Below, piece after piece: positions 1 to 14,200 of a stretch of 64,000 nucleotides of DNA. The notes below the pieces were generated by a model, which made no database searches, was not told where the DNA came from, and saw only the letters and a program-made list of their open reading frames with translations. Position 1 is the stretch's first letter; every line of letters starts with the position of its first letter. Position numbers and translations under genes: made by a program. This DNA is from Lingula anatina (taxonomy: Eukaryota > Brachiopoda > Lingulata > Lingulida > Lingulidae): the NCBI RefSeq assembly GCF_001039355.2, contig NW_019773958.1, positions 894,667-958,666 on the forward strand, read 5' to 3'.

Positions 1-507
1 AAAAATAATAAATAAGACACAGAGGCGGAGAACACCACCTCCGAAATAACTGCCTGTTCGCCACTTTCATGAAACACTGCGGGTTTTTCTGGGTTTCCAA
101 AGCCGTCCTTTGTTATCAATAGTAATTCGCAGTAAACGCGTATTTGTTGATGAAAAGTCGATTGGGGCAGCCCCACTGTTCTGACGAGCAACCAGAAACC
201 CCGAGCTTTGAAGTCCCAGCAAGACCTGCTCTGAAGTTGTAACCCGGCCAATACCCCGGGGCAGTAGACCAACTGTGACCCGAGTTTCAGTTCAGGACAA
301 ATGGAAACAAACCTGAAGGAAATGCTGTAAAATGAGCACGTTTGTTGGATAGGTTGCAGTTCACTTGGCATGGCATTGTCGCGTTACTATCGGGGCAAAA
401 ACAATGCGTTTCTTATGTTACTAACTCATGTAGCTCACTGGCCGTACCTTTACCATTCCCGCTCATTTCAGGAGTCTTGCTTTGCCACTTTGAAGTTTCA
501 GTGATAT

Positions 508-579
<72 letters not shown>

Positions 580-2254
580 ACAAACAAGAGGTAACTTGCA
601 CGGAATGAAGTACAAAAACAGTCGTTAGACCTAATTTAGATAAAAAGTGGTTAAGATAGCAATAAGGAAGAGTTTTTAAAAGGGGGACATAGGCGTTGCC
701 CATGACTTTCACTTAGTATTGTCAAACGCTCTTTCTTCATGTATTGACACGTGATAAGAATTACCAAAATCTGAACGCTATCGTTCCCAAGTTCTCCTTG
801 AAATGTAATGCGAACAGCCACATTCACTTTCAATGGTTTTACCACTTTGAGTTAGATTAATTGAAAATATACGTAACTAGGGATAATTTAAAAGCATATA
901 AACGTATTCATTTCAAGTGGAAGCTTCATATAATGTAGTTACGTTTGAAGATACCATTTCCTGTCGAAGACGTGTACGTGCACGTTGAGATGAATGAAAT
1001 ACAAGACGTACACAAATGTGTAGGGCCTATAAGAAAAAAAAATAAGAACTCACATTTTCGGTTGATATTAACCAGATTTTTGAGGAGAGGATTACTGGTC
1101 CGTTGCTACCATATTCCAATATCAATACCAGATTAAGACTAAAATAAATAAATAAATAAATAAAATAAGCTGAATAAAATTTTCTAACCCTGCGAAAGCA
1201 TTTGACAGCATATTGTCTGTCGTAGTCACAATGGAATCCGAATTATGAAATTACCTGCGAGATTTCTTTTATTTCTGTAAACATTTCCAGTTAAATGCAA
1301 ATATCGTGAGACTGATGATAAATGCTTGTCAGACCTATTTAGGACATCAGCACACCACTGCCATTACACAACTACTTTAGATAAATCAAGTCCTCGCCAG
1401 GTGCCATCCATCTGTCAAACCCATGCGACAGTGACACTGGCGGGTTAAATCCACCCCAATTACTCTGTCACCTGTTGAATATGAATGCCGGTATTCGTCT
1501 ATCGGTGTTCACGCGCGACTCAGTGCTTCCCCAAGCACCGTGCCGTTTACTCTAAGAAATAACAGTGCCATAATGTAGTTAAGTACAGGTAAGCACTGTC
1601 ATTATCACAGACGCCAGACTAGCGCCTATTACTCACAGAACGAGTCATTGCACTCACGTCTCAGTTCGAATCGTTGACGAATCCACAGTATCGTGAAATC
1701 GGACAACACTGAAACTTTTCTAATATTTTACAATTACATTATTTGCACCTGTTGGTTGTTGTCGTCGTCGCTGCTGATATAACTGTTATCAAAAAGCACC
1801 CAAGTACCTGGGTTAAATGCACAGTCCGATTTTGCCGAAATGATAACCCCACACGAACGCTACCCTGGAAGCAGGGAAATTCAACTTGTCGATTTCAAAG
1901 CTCACCGCCCCTTAAGTGACATGAGATTATTGTGCTAATTTGCTAGTTTAGTGGAACCTAATCTCAGAAATCCAATAATGTTCCGTCCACTGGGTTTACA
2001 ATTCAGCTTAAATCAAGTGTCCACTAGGCCTACTGCTTCTTACTAACATGAGCCATGGCTTGAGGACTGACCGGACAGACCATGGGTGTGAAGGCGTTGC
2101 AGTAGCAGCTTCGTATCAACCAATGTGGTTACATGGACTTGAGTGATATTGTACGGTGCATTTTTTCTGCGGTTACTGGTTCTTTTCCTCTCTACAACTC
2201 CTAGCACTAGTTTCTACTATAACACCTACGACCTGAAGTGACAAGGGTTATAAT
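1..2254. other. 5' flank of the isthmin-like gene, no other gene seen
   Basis: AT-rich flank with no ORF or splice-bounded exon that I can recognise. It holds a long AT dinucleotide run near 503-577 and a short AAAT run near 1141-1165. The promoter and any untranslated first exon of the isthmin-like gene should lie here, but I see no convincing TATA box or other element. The short ORFs in this stretch are microsatellite readings or random. Confidence 0.5.
503..577. repeat. (AT)n microsatellite
   Basis: Almost pure AT dinucleotide run with one interruption (AA) near 521. It creates the poly-Ile/Tyr stretch in a spurious minus-strand ORF. Confidence 0.95.
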
Positions 2255-5200
2255 ATGCTACAGTCTCCCCTGCGCTGCTCTCAGGCCGTCCTATGGGGAT
2301 TGCTTGTAATGGTAAGTGTCGTGTAACGGTCAACCGAGTCAACGACTGTGACAACTAGCTTATGTCTCATTTTCGTTTCTGTCACCTTTGCCTATGTCAC
2401 TGTCAAGGATTCTGACTATTGGCAACCACCTCGTGTCACAGTTTTGTAACTGTCACCTAAGCATATGTCACTGTCAAATACTATGATTATTGGAAACTAG
2501 CTCCTGTCAGTTACAGTCCTGACAGTCACTGCCACACATACAGACAACTGGATACTGTCACTGTCATCTCTGAAATTTTGCTTAGCGACTTAAATTATCG
2601 TCACCATACAGAAACATCGCACTCGTTGGGACTTCTATGATTAACTCGATCTGAAAAGTATTAATACAACCCACTGCGATAGAAAAGGGCAACGATCAGT
2701 GCGTCAATGGGTAGTGTTAACGGATATAAAATATGACCAAAAGCCTTGTGCATCTTCCATGAGCCCAGTACAATGTTGAAGCCTGCACATTCTCGTTATA
2801 ACGGGGATGCTTGGCTCACTAGGAAGTGAAGATTTTTAACAATTTTATAAGCACTCCGATAAAAGTCCACTCCTCTAAGCGCATGAGTTTATGAATGACC
2901 AAAACAAACAACAAAAAGCATTCACAAGGTCCCAAAGTTTACTCCCTGGCATACAGCATCGCGCTGAAGCGAGAATCGAAATGGGGTGACAAAGTTATGC
3001 TGCTAATCTACAATAATCCCGTATCCCAGATTCAATGTTCTGGAGGAGGTTAGTTTTAATTCCAGGACGTTTCAATTTTTTTGTGCAAAAGCTTGCAAGT
3101 CGTAGGCGAATTTGCGATCACGTCAATTAGTTTTTACACAATCAAATTTTTATAAAATTAATTTTATATGGGAGGTTAATTAGGTTATAATCGATAAATA
3201 AAGAACTAATTGGTTCTAAAATAATACTTAATTTCAAAGTAAACGTGACAAGTTAATGAAATGATTACGTGCCATATTATAAATTTAATGATCATTAACA
3301 CTCAATAATAAAGAGGGAAACAACACAGTAGGCTTTTATTGGCTTTTGTACGTGATGTCTTGGTTATTGAATTCAGCGGCAATGATTTTCAATTTTAATT
3401 ACCCCCGAAATTGAAATGTATTGATAGGAATATGTTTTATTGCAATACCCGTCACTTTAATGCCATTAACCTTTGTGACAGCGAAAGTGAAAATCAATGG
3501 GCACGATAATATTTGCTGTTTAAGTTAAGGCGTGTGATTCTTGAGCATAAAAAGAGCACACCTTTCATTGGTCAAAGGTCATATCAATTTTACATGCATT
3601 ACACGAAAACAATCTCGGACTGAATCTTATAGCGTATGACTTAATTAACCGTCTAGTTACGTTCAAATAAACAAGTTAAAAATTCGATCTTCTCACTTTA
3701 TTTGCGTTCATAGGAGACCTTGCATTTCTTTGTGGGAGTAAATGTATTGGTAAAGTAAGTGAACGGTGATCTGTTGACGGGTTACAGGGCTTAAGAATCG
3801 AATAAAGAAATACGTTTATTCGGGAACTAAGATCACGATGAAACGGTCATACAATCAATCAATAACAGACGATAGAACAACTGACTAGCAATAGCAAGAG
3901 CACAGTTGACCTAGCAATCAGGGTCTTAAGATTTGTAGAAAACGCTTCTGAGAAAAAAAAAAACTCCGGGACCAACGTGACTACTTTCCAGTGTATTTAC
4001 ATCTCCTTGATTCTATTTAATTAAAAGTTGTTTTTTACATTAATATGTGGTCATTTCTTACAGCGTTGGTAGTCGTTGGGTTGCCGTTTTGCTAACGTCA
4101 CCCCTCCCCTCAAGTTCTATCGTTTATCGGATGGAGAATGCGACAATTTTCCCTGGTCTATTGACAGATGTTTTCATGTAGTAGTGTGACTGGCATAAAA
4201 TTAAAACTGTTTCATTTACTATGCGTTCACAAAACATTGATCGTTTATAATGCTTATTTCCTTAGTCCAATTTATTTGGGAGGCTGGTAGCAAGTTTTGG
4301 AGCCGTGGCGATTTAGTTTTACAACATTCTGAACGTGGCATTAAAAAAAGGCCTGAGCGTCTGTCTTGCAATTCTACAGGCAAACCCAATTTGTCAAAAT
4401 CTGAGCCGGTTCAACAGGTTGCAACATTACATTCAAGGGCGAAATGTACATGCTGATAAATGCCTTGTTTTTACACTGAACAAGAGAATGTTTAAAGTCA
4501 GATGAACATGGAATAACCGTCTTGATTAATTACAAATTTTCGTAATTAGCCTCAATGTAAGAGGACAATACGCTTTTATCTTAATGCAAATATTACATTC
4601 CTACCCGTCTAATAAAGGTTTGATTTTTCTCTGAAAATGGTAACTGGTCGTACTTCCCCTGGATACTACACCTTTAATGTAGTCAAAAAAAGCTTTATGT
4701 AACTCTAGAGCGCAGGATTATTCCCAGTGTATCAATCACAAGGTTACGTGTTTAAGTGTATATACACCGCCCTGTGAATCAAGAGTCCGGTAACGATGAA
4801 AGTAAAATATCAACCTGGCTGCTTGCTCTTACGATTGAAAAGATTAGGTAACCCGAGCACAACAGCGCACTCTCAGATTAAGAGTTTGGCAAAAATTAAT
4901 ACTGTCACTGACCAGTGGAGGTCTAACTATTGTAAATGAAATTAGACGATATAATAGTGTGAGGTGAGATGTATTGTTTAAGGGTCACTTTCAACCCCTT
5001 CACGGCGTCTCACGTATTGATATGGCATTGATTCCCCCTGGGGTTTCATTAACCTAAATTAAGGACGCCTTAGCCTTTGTTTTACGTCTGTCTTTGTGGT
5101 TCCTTTTATATACCTTGTCGGCCCTGCTTTGAAGTGGGATTCGATTTGGCCGCACTCTGTTCTAAACGTGCATTTGCTGTCTACTTCTTTGATCAAATCC

Positions 5201-8200
5201 TTGGATTAGACCCGTGTTACAAATGGGGATTGGGTCATATACAGAAAATATAATAAATTAATTATTACAAACGTAATTTATTTTCTTAATTACTTTGAGA
5301 TCAAATGTTTTATTATACACGCATATTAGATAGTCTTTTTTTATTTACACGAGACGATAATTTCATGGGGAAACATTTGGGGGAATTCAAAGCGTGTCTG
5401 CTGGATGGAGTCCAGACCGAGGAAACTTTGATGTGTGTCGGAGTAGAGCTCCATAACTTTGATCTAGTACAACTTGCCATAAGCCTTCAAAAACAATAGC
5501 AATAATGTCAATTAACTCAATCAAATAACTACGTTAAGTAAAATGTGAATTCCTTTAGATGTGCCTTTTTTCACTCAACTTCCGTCTATAAATGAGCTTG
5601 TAAATTTTAGCTGCATTAAATTGCTCTTTGAATAAAAACGGATGTATTTTTTGTTGACGTATTTTTGTAACTATGAGCACTTATTGGTTTAGTTTTTAAT
5701 CATTTGAAACTTAATCATTTCAGGTCCTTTCAGTCGTGACCGTCACAGCTGAACCCCTCCATACAGACTCTCCTACCATGGTAACGAAAAGGCCCGAGTT
5801 TGTACCAGCGCTGGGGCATAGCGACCACAGCCATGGCAACAGATACCAAAACAAGAACCATAGCAACACTCATAAGGAATACCCACACAGTGTCACTGAC
5901 AGTGCTCTTCAGACAGTGGTTAACAGCAAAAAAATCAGTGATAACATCATTATTCGAACTACGAAACAACCTCAATTTGTACATAATAATAATAATAATA
6001 ATAACAATAATGGTGATAATGGCGATGGTGCTCTCGGTGTTAAAATGGACAAAGTAACACAGGGAAATGAACATAGGCACAGGCATTCTGAACAAAGTAG
6101 ACATTCCACAAGACGGAGGACAACAATCAAATTGCCACACAGCACCACCACCCATACGCCAGTCAGCAGTTCTTTTATTCCCGATGTATCACCATTTAAG
6201 GATGTTAATGATAGAGAGGCTAAAAAGGAAAAAATAAAAGACGTATTTAATAAGTGGCTGGATGGTGATCTATATTTGACAGACGCATCTGTAGATGATA
6301 AAACAAAACACGAAAGGACGTCTTTATCTTATGGTGCCAAAGAAAACAATTTATTAAGTTTACAAAAAGGAATCAATCCTAACATAGAGGTCACAATAGA
6401 AGTTTTACACGACAAATTAGAGGGAAAAGACGAACTTGACGAAGAAAATGTGGAAGAAACTGAGAGCTATGAGCATACCACGCCAAAGTTAAAAGAGAAC
6501 ACGGAAGGCAAACTGATCTCAAGTTTCCTGCGGGATTCTGATTTGCCTTCGTCGAGAAAAGATGATCACGTGGTTCCGAGTGACGAAATAGATGACGACA
6601 CAGGTAGCGGTTCTGGGAGTAGTAAGTGCTTCTTAACTTTTTCCAGATTCAATGTCAATGATAGAAAGTAATCAGGTTGTCCCAGTGACCTTCGCCTTAT
6701 TTAGATATTCTTGATATTTTTTCTTTAAAAAGAGAAGTAAAGAAAAGAGCTCAGCAAAACCAAAGCCGTCAAAAGAATCGGGAGAGGCAGTGTATATTTT
6801 TCGTCTTTTCCTATACAATGTTTGGATACATTATATTCCTGTATGAGGGGGTGCATTCATTTTTTTTTTGTGCCTTTATCGGTGGTCGTCCGTAAAATCC
6901 GAATACGAACGTCTTCAATACGCTGAATACTGCATTCGTATAAAGCTGGTTAAACACACGAAGCGATCAGAAGAGACAGGCGTGCTATAATGGTTATATT
7001 AAGAACTAACAAATGGAGTAAGGAAGATTCAGCAATGATACTGCACATTACTTTCGTCTCGTCTTTCTGTATGACTGTTTTTTCCCAAAACAATTGAACC
7101 GTTGCGCGTAAAATGAACCCCTCCCAAAGACGTGCAAATTTCAACAATCAGCTAACAGTTTTAATAGAAAATGTAGTAGACCCCAAAACAGTACCTTCTG
7201 CTAACAGCATGCGTATTGCCTTTCTTAACTTATACGTGTACATTAGTTGTAAGAAGGAACATATCAGGCAGAACACATCTGCAGTGGGGTTAGGGGAATG
7301 CCCGAACTACTTTATTTCTCGTCGAAAAGTGGATAAGAGTTTGACTTCAGCCCTTTAACGATTCCAGTTTATAACTTTTTCCCTGGATATCGCTTGCTTG
7401 GTTTGTCGAGTCTAATTTCAGGGTAATCTGAAAATATCCAAAGCTGGCGTTCAGCTACGTGGTTATAAATGGACTTTCAGCTCGTCGGAAGGTTGAATTC
7501 AACATGGTAATTAAAACTGCAAAGAAATAAACGAACTTAAGCAGAAAATGACCCATTGTCGAAAGTGACTGCCACGACCTTTGCGTAGCAAGGCCAACAC
7601 CAACACGTCTGCCACGGTCACGCTAAAAAGACAGGGACGTAACGCAACTGCGAAACATAAAGAGATTCTGAGCTTCGGTCTCAGTCCGCTCTTTCGAGCA
7701 AGTTTCACAGGCCGAGTGTGATATCCGTGTTGTAATTGCACACATATGAAGGGGAACATGTCAGAAATTACCCCAGTGCTCCCGGCCGAGTAACTGACGT
7801 TCATTAGGGAAGGGAAAAGCTGTCAAATGTCTGCAGCTCATTTTCTAAAAACAATTTCTTAATATTTTCCTTGCGAATTCTGAATGCATTTATTTTCCAC
7901 AGGGTTGATTTCTCAACCTTTTGCCAGCAATGTGTTAAGAATTGAAACACTGCTGCTTTTGCGGTTTCCGCCAACAGATTGTAATACGGTCGCTGTTATG
8001 ACTAATGGTAGAAGGGGCTGCAGGGCTGTTGGCTTCATCGTGAAGTGATTAAGGGTGTGTGAAGAAAGGGAGTGGTCAATCACCCAAACATATTAACGAG
8101 CAACAGTTGCAAAGTACAGATTACTGCAATATCTTCTATCATTCTGAGACAATTACCGGTACAAAAACAATGAAACGCAATAATAAGATTGATAATCTAG

Positions 8201-11200
8201 AGAAAAAAAGTCAAAAACAAATACACGGGATCTGAAGGCTTATATTGGCGAAAATAAATCAGAGCATAAACGAAATCAAATAATTAATAGTTACCAAAGC
8301 AGTTAAGTGTGGATGCCTGCATGCCGCACAAGATCAGAAAAATCAGCGGATATCTGAACATCATCGACATGGCTGACACTGCCATCCGCAGCCCATTGTT
8401 CCATCTTGTCTTACATCATTCAGATCTATCCCTGAAAACTGCAACAAGGACTGGTTTTACTTGCAAAGAACTAACTTGAATGATCTTTCAAATAAACATG
8501 ACCCAAAACATGGGTTAGCGAGAGTGTATCACTTGTCGATTTTCTTCTATAGAACAACTTCATCGCCTCCTTAACTGCACAAGAACGCAGAGGGGGCACA
8601 TCGCAGTTTTGTAATTCACTATTTCCTCCCATTTTTATTATTCAGCTGTTGAGGAGTGGAGTGCTTGGACGCCATGTAGTACAACGTGTGGTAACGGGCA
8701 GCAGCAGAGAAAGCGGCGATGTGGGGAGGACTGCACAAACCGGGAGAATAGATACTGTCTTCTGAAGGAGTGTGGGGGTATGGGGAATTTCTATGATGGT
8801 CATGCCACAAAATAGTGAACATTTGAATCCCGTCAGTGGCGAACATGTAATTTGCAGTGATTGAATGATTTTTCACTTGCCCAATTATTTTCGCCGTTTT
8901 ATACTACAGGACCGTCTCTTATGGAAAGAAATTATCAGTGATTAAAAATTGATATAAAAGGGTGTGTCACTGACGTGACTCAAATGTTCACCTTTTTAGT
9001 GGAATAACCCTGCTTGATTTTTTTTACTAATCAGTATGTTCAAATCGTGCTCCGAACATTACGCAGGTAAAACTGAACGGTGCATATTTAAGGGACACCC
9101 CCTAATTTGCGAATTACAAGTATAATGAAACAAGTGAAATGAAACGCCCTTCAGTTTCTTTGGATGTAAAATGGTGAAAAAAAATCAAACGATAGGTCCA
9201 TTTTCATATTTAAACGAATCTTACACAAATACAACCCTTTTTTTAATATCAAAATACTTCTACTAGCAAAAGCGATAAAGTCCTTCGTGGCTAGTTTCAA
9301 TGCAAATTCTTTTTAAAAAATCACTCTCGTGGGAGAGTTGAAAACACGTACAACCTCCTTTACATCCTTAGTAATACTGACATTTCTTGTCTTGCATTTG
9401 GCTACCAAACAAAATACCAGCAACTTTTAAATGTCCATAGGCTAAATGTTTGGCCTTGGATTTCAAATAGGTTTAAGTTTGAGCCATTTTAAACATACCT
9501 TTCTCAGTGAATCACTGTTGAGAAATGCAGTTTACGCTAATAAATTCGTTGTTTTCACTGTATACCTACTAAGCCTCAAGATATAATTCAACCTTAATTA
9601 CTGTTTTTTTCTACTCTGCCTCTGGCGTAAATCTGTTACATGCATAAAACAAATTACCCTGGACCAAATAAATCAATGTTACAGCATTTCTGCATGTTAT
9701 CTCTTTAAACTTTTCACTGAAAATACGTGAGCAATCACCTATCCATTCACTTAACCCGGGATCCTCCCCAGACCTACTAGGAAGGCCACCAAGGTCATCA
9801 TGCTGTTAGCTTTTCACATTAACTGTCAGGAACCACATATACTGCTATAGACTTGGGCTATTGGAAAGAGCCCCTCCCACCCTCTTGAATCTAATTCATT
9901 TAAAGCTATAAATAATTTTTATAGCATTTTCCTGTGCATTAAAGCATAACTACAGACACAGGATATGTAAATATTGTGTCAAATTATACATTATTGAAAT
10001 TGGCTTTTATTTTTAAAAAATTTAAAGAGTCATTAAAAATAATTTTACATTTCAGCTCAATCAGATTCTGAACATAATAAGCAAAATGATGGTGACTTTT
10101 TAGACACAGGTAAGACACTCATTTTCAATAAAAATACTGATAAGTAATTTTTATTCTCTCCACTTTTTCTCTGACATATATTGTGTCTGTACATAAAAAA
10201 GGGACATTCTACTCCCTTGTGATTGCTGAATTTGACAACTGACATGCTTGATTGAAACATGTGTCACACAGCGTCTAAACTGTGCAAAATGAAAAAGTTT
10301 CACTTCTGTTACAGCAACATTGTCAAACTTGGAAAAATGCATAAAAGAAATGTTCTGCCATAAATCCAATGATGAATTTTGTCTAAATACAAAACAATCA
10401 TTGTTCATAAAATACATTTATGTAGAAAGACATATCTGCATATATTTTTTAGAGTTTGATAACTGTGACAGTTGGATGAAATGCAAAAACCCATATCTGC
10501 TGCAATATCTGGCCAAGCTGAAGGACCTCCCCAGCTGTCCCTGCTACTACCCCATCAACCTGGTCTACAACCAGCGCATATGGGACCACAAGCGTCAACA
10601 GTTCTTTCTGTGGCACGATGTCAGTGGGGCCCAGTACAGGCTGGATGTTTACAAGCCAGGAGCTTCGTACTGCATTCTCTCCAGGATAGAGCTAGGTCGA
10701 CTCAACCTTGCCGCTCAGCAGTGTTGCTATGACAACTATCAGCGCCTGATATCCCGTGGTCCAGGGGCAGGGACGCCATATTTGATCAGTCCAGAAGTTT
10801 CGCCAGCTCTACACCACAAAGTGGACATCTTGCCGTGGATCATCTGCAAGGGAGACTGGACAAAGTAAGATGTTTGTAGAGGACAAATGTGAATATGACT
10901 TCCTTTAAAAATCATCAATGTTTAACTTGTTGCTTGGCCTAATTTCTTGTGAATGATATCAAGAATTACCACTCCAGAATAAAAAGCTTATTCTCCATTG
11001 CCATTTTCAAAAGTTGATAATTACCATACCTTCAATAATGCATGCAATTTTCATTCAGTCAAAAATTGGATTTGGTTCACATTAGTACTAGGTACGTTTA
11101 TACTCACAGCTGGCTACATGCATTATGTATATTTCAAATTATTGTTATTGTGAAAACTTAATGTTTTTTATTGATGTGCAGGTACAATCAAGTCAGGCCT

Positions 11201-11284
11201 CCCAACAATGATAGGACATGCACAGTCAACCCTTCTGATGAAACATTTCTGAAGCAAAAGGCAAAGGCAAGGCAGTTCAGATAG
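2255..11284 (+). CDS. ISM1: Isthmin-like secreted protein (TSP1 + AMOP), six exons, complete
   Basis: Exons: 2255-2311, 5724-6621, 8646-8777, 10056-10109, 10453-10864, 11182-11284. Every junction is GT-AG, intron phases are 0,1,1,1,2, and the sum is 1656 bp, or 551 aa plus TAG. Exon 1 encodes [19 protein letters not shown]; joined to exon 2 (VLSVVTVTA) it makes a signal peptide. Exon 2 is a long hydrophilic, acidic region with an Asn run from an AAT repeat near 5984. Exon 3 is a TSP1 repeat ([14 protein letters not shown], then paired Cys). Exons 5-6 are the AMOP domain ([39 protein letters not shown], then WIICKGDW). TSP1 followed by AMOP is the isthmin arrangement; isthmins are secreted and bind cell-surface receptors in vertebrates. 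Length is close to vertebrate ISM2. The start is the first ATG giving a signal peptide in phase with exon 2. I cannot assign the ISM1 or ISM2 branch. Confidence 0.92.
2379..2520. repeat. Two-copy tandem repeat of about 73 bp in isthmin intron 1
   Basis: The stretches beginning CTGTCACCTTTGCCTATGTC (about 2379) and CTGTCACCTAAGCATATGTC (about 2452) are diverged copies about 73 bp apart, rich in TGTCAC/TGTCAA. They lie just downstream of the first-exon donor. Confidence 0.6.
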
Positions 11285-14200
11285 GTTTTAGAACATAACA
11301 CTGGTGAAGAGGGAGAGGGAGATAAAAAAAACACACTTCATGCCAGCAGTCCTTGCTTGACCCAGCAGCCCTTGTTTGATCAAGCCACTGTGGGTCACTT
11401 AAAGTATTTGAAATAAATGACCTGCTGGAGAGACCTGAAAAATTGAACTGAAATGGGGTACTGTACACATCCCAGGCAAAAGACAGAGAGGTCCTAAGAG
11501 GTGGTGTCCAAAATAAAGGCTAATGACATATATTGTATTAACTTGAGCCCAATAATCAACACAAGTATATGTGTGTCAAAATGTCTGAAAATTCCAAAGC
11601 TGCTGCAATGTAATGACCATAATGACTTCTGCTACCACTGCTTAGACATCATAATAACAGAGCTCAGTCATACAGTAATCGGGACAGACAGATCATTTAG
11701 AGTGACCACATACAAGACTTAATGTACAGCAACCTTTGTGTCTTCTGGAACTCATTTACAAATCAATATAACTTCTAGTCAAAATGACACTTTACATACC
11801 AGGCCACACCTTCTTGTTATGAAAGACCCCAAGTGTAGTATACAGTGTGAGGTTGGCTAGGCTGTCAGTAATGATCAGGGGGTGGGGTAATAAGGTGGAG
11901 TAAATTGACTGTTTTTAGGACCCTAGACAATTCAACATGTGCTATTATCTGATCTTTAAACTCAGAAAAGAAAGAAAATATTTGATATTCACTGGAACCA
12001 TTTCTCTTATATCACAATTTTCTTATACCTTTCTTTCACTAATATAAGACTTATGAATATCAATTATTTGACTGACAATCACTATAAGAAGCCAATTAGT
12101 ATGTATGATCACATTATGACACTGCAATTCATGTCCTTAAATTAGAATAGCAGAGACAGCAGTTGCTCCTAAACCCAAATTTCAACCCTCATTTAATGAA
12201 GGTACAGGGGTATTTTGCACAAACACAGTACAACAGTGTATTTACAGGCCTCCGGGGGCGATCATCCACACAGCTCACCCATTTAGTCAGGGCAGATAAT
12301 AAGGCCTGGTATTTCATTATTTGCCAGAATATGATCCAACTGAGACTAGCAGATAAAATGTGGAGAGCTGAAGGAATGATGTTACCTGTCTTAAACACTA
12401 GGTAATTGTTCCAACTCAGGGCACTATCAGAAGCAATAATCTTCTTAATCTACTTACTATTGACGTGGGACTTGGTTTCATAATAAACAATTTACCCCCA
12501 GCTCAGGTGACTTTTGTCTATTGCCATGGACATTTCTGAGACCATAAAATACACAATATTGTTAATAATGTGTAAGAAAGGAATGACAATTTTGAATGAA
12601 TATAGCTTTGTTACAGCTTAAATTGGTGTGGCCAAGAATAAAAAACAGTATAATAGAAGCAATAATGATATAAAAAAAACATCATCAGTTGACACCTTGG
12701 TATGTTACTGAGCTATTCGTCCAGAAAGTTTTTTTAGGGTGAAAGAAAGGGTAGGGACAAAGCTAGAACAAGGTGCCTGAAAAAAGCACCTATAAATGCC
12801 AAAGAAATATGTAATCTCTCACATGTAATACTCAGAAAACATCACATTCAGGGAGATGTATATTTACGTATTATAAGTATTAACTGATTATCTTTGCACT
12901 TTCTTTTCAGAATTGCATGTCATATGATCATAAAGAGTTGGGTCCCAAAGAGACTTCTATTATTTATTTGTTGTATTTTTCTTTTCAATTTGAATAATAT
13001 ATAGAATTGCAATAAATTGATTATTTACAAAAATATGTACAGCAAAGAAAACAGATATTAAGAGTGGATACATAATAAAAAAAATTACAAAAACAATAGG
13101 TGTCTGTTCCACTGAGTTTCTGTGTTCTAACCACATATGGATCTACTCAGTAATTTTAAAGTAGAGATGATGTTTAGATAAAAATACAAGGCAATTAATA
13201 AATACAATGCAAATAATGGCAAAAAAGCCTGGAATGAAAATGCCTTTCTGATTATGGTAAATGCCCATTACTTGTATTAACAAGAATAAAAACATAAATG
13301 CAAGGTGTCTAATTTGGATTTGAAATAAAGCTTTAGAATATTTATATTGTCCCATTGTGACAAAGCTCGATCCTTGTATTTGGCAAAGGTTTTTGGTTGA
13401 TTCTCATCATCGCAAGGTTAAAACATTGAGTCAACACCTATTTTTCTCAATAAAATTGTTACTACCAAGTGAGTCAATGACACCATCTTAAAAGAATCAT
13501 TTGACCTGACCTGACATTAGCTGAAACTCTATCCCCAATGTTCCCATCTTACACCAAGCACACAATGTCATCAAATATCTCCAAGGAGGTAGCACTAAGA
13601 TGCATTTGTTGAGATCCATAATTTACATTATCAACAAAATGAGAGGTATTTAAATACGTCTTAGGATACAAGAGTGCCATTGCATTTTCAAATATGAAAC
13701 TGCATGCTAGGTATACATGTGTGGCTGTTTTAATTTGCCTGCAGATAAATAACTCCTTCAGGAGAGCACTAGTGAGTGCACTTTCCATTAACAACAAACC
13801 AGTTGCCAAGTTATTTCTTTAAAATGGTCTCAATATCTAGAGCTGTGAGATAAAATCCCTTGGATGTGGCTGTACAATAGCTATTCTGAACCACCCCAAT
13901 GAAAGAAGATCAAGGGTGTAACCATCTATGCCCAAATTTTTTCCACCTCTTATTAAAATATCTGATTGAATGATTTCCAAAATCAACCTTGCACCCATCA
14001 ATAAAAATAAAGTGCCTATCTGTAGAGATGGAACATGTCAGTGTTAAAAGGCTGGATCCATCCCAGCTGAGCTACGGGGTGGTCTTGACTGATGAACACA
14101 ACAGCTCTCGACAGGAGACTTTGGCAGCCTCCACTGAATTCCACTGAATGCTACGATAGCACACATACACAAACAATTGTTTTTCAACATGATGAACTAA

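Noticed and set aside
5730-6155. 141-aa minus-strand ORF opposite isthmin exon 2
   Set aside because: Shadow of a real exon and its AAT repeat; hydrophobic Ile run comes from the microsatellite.
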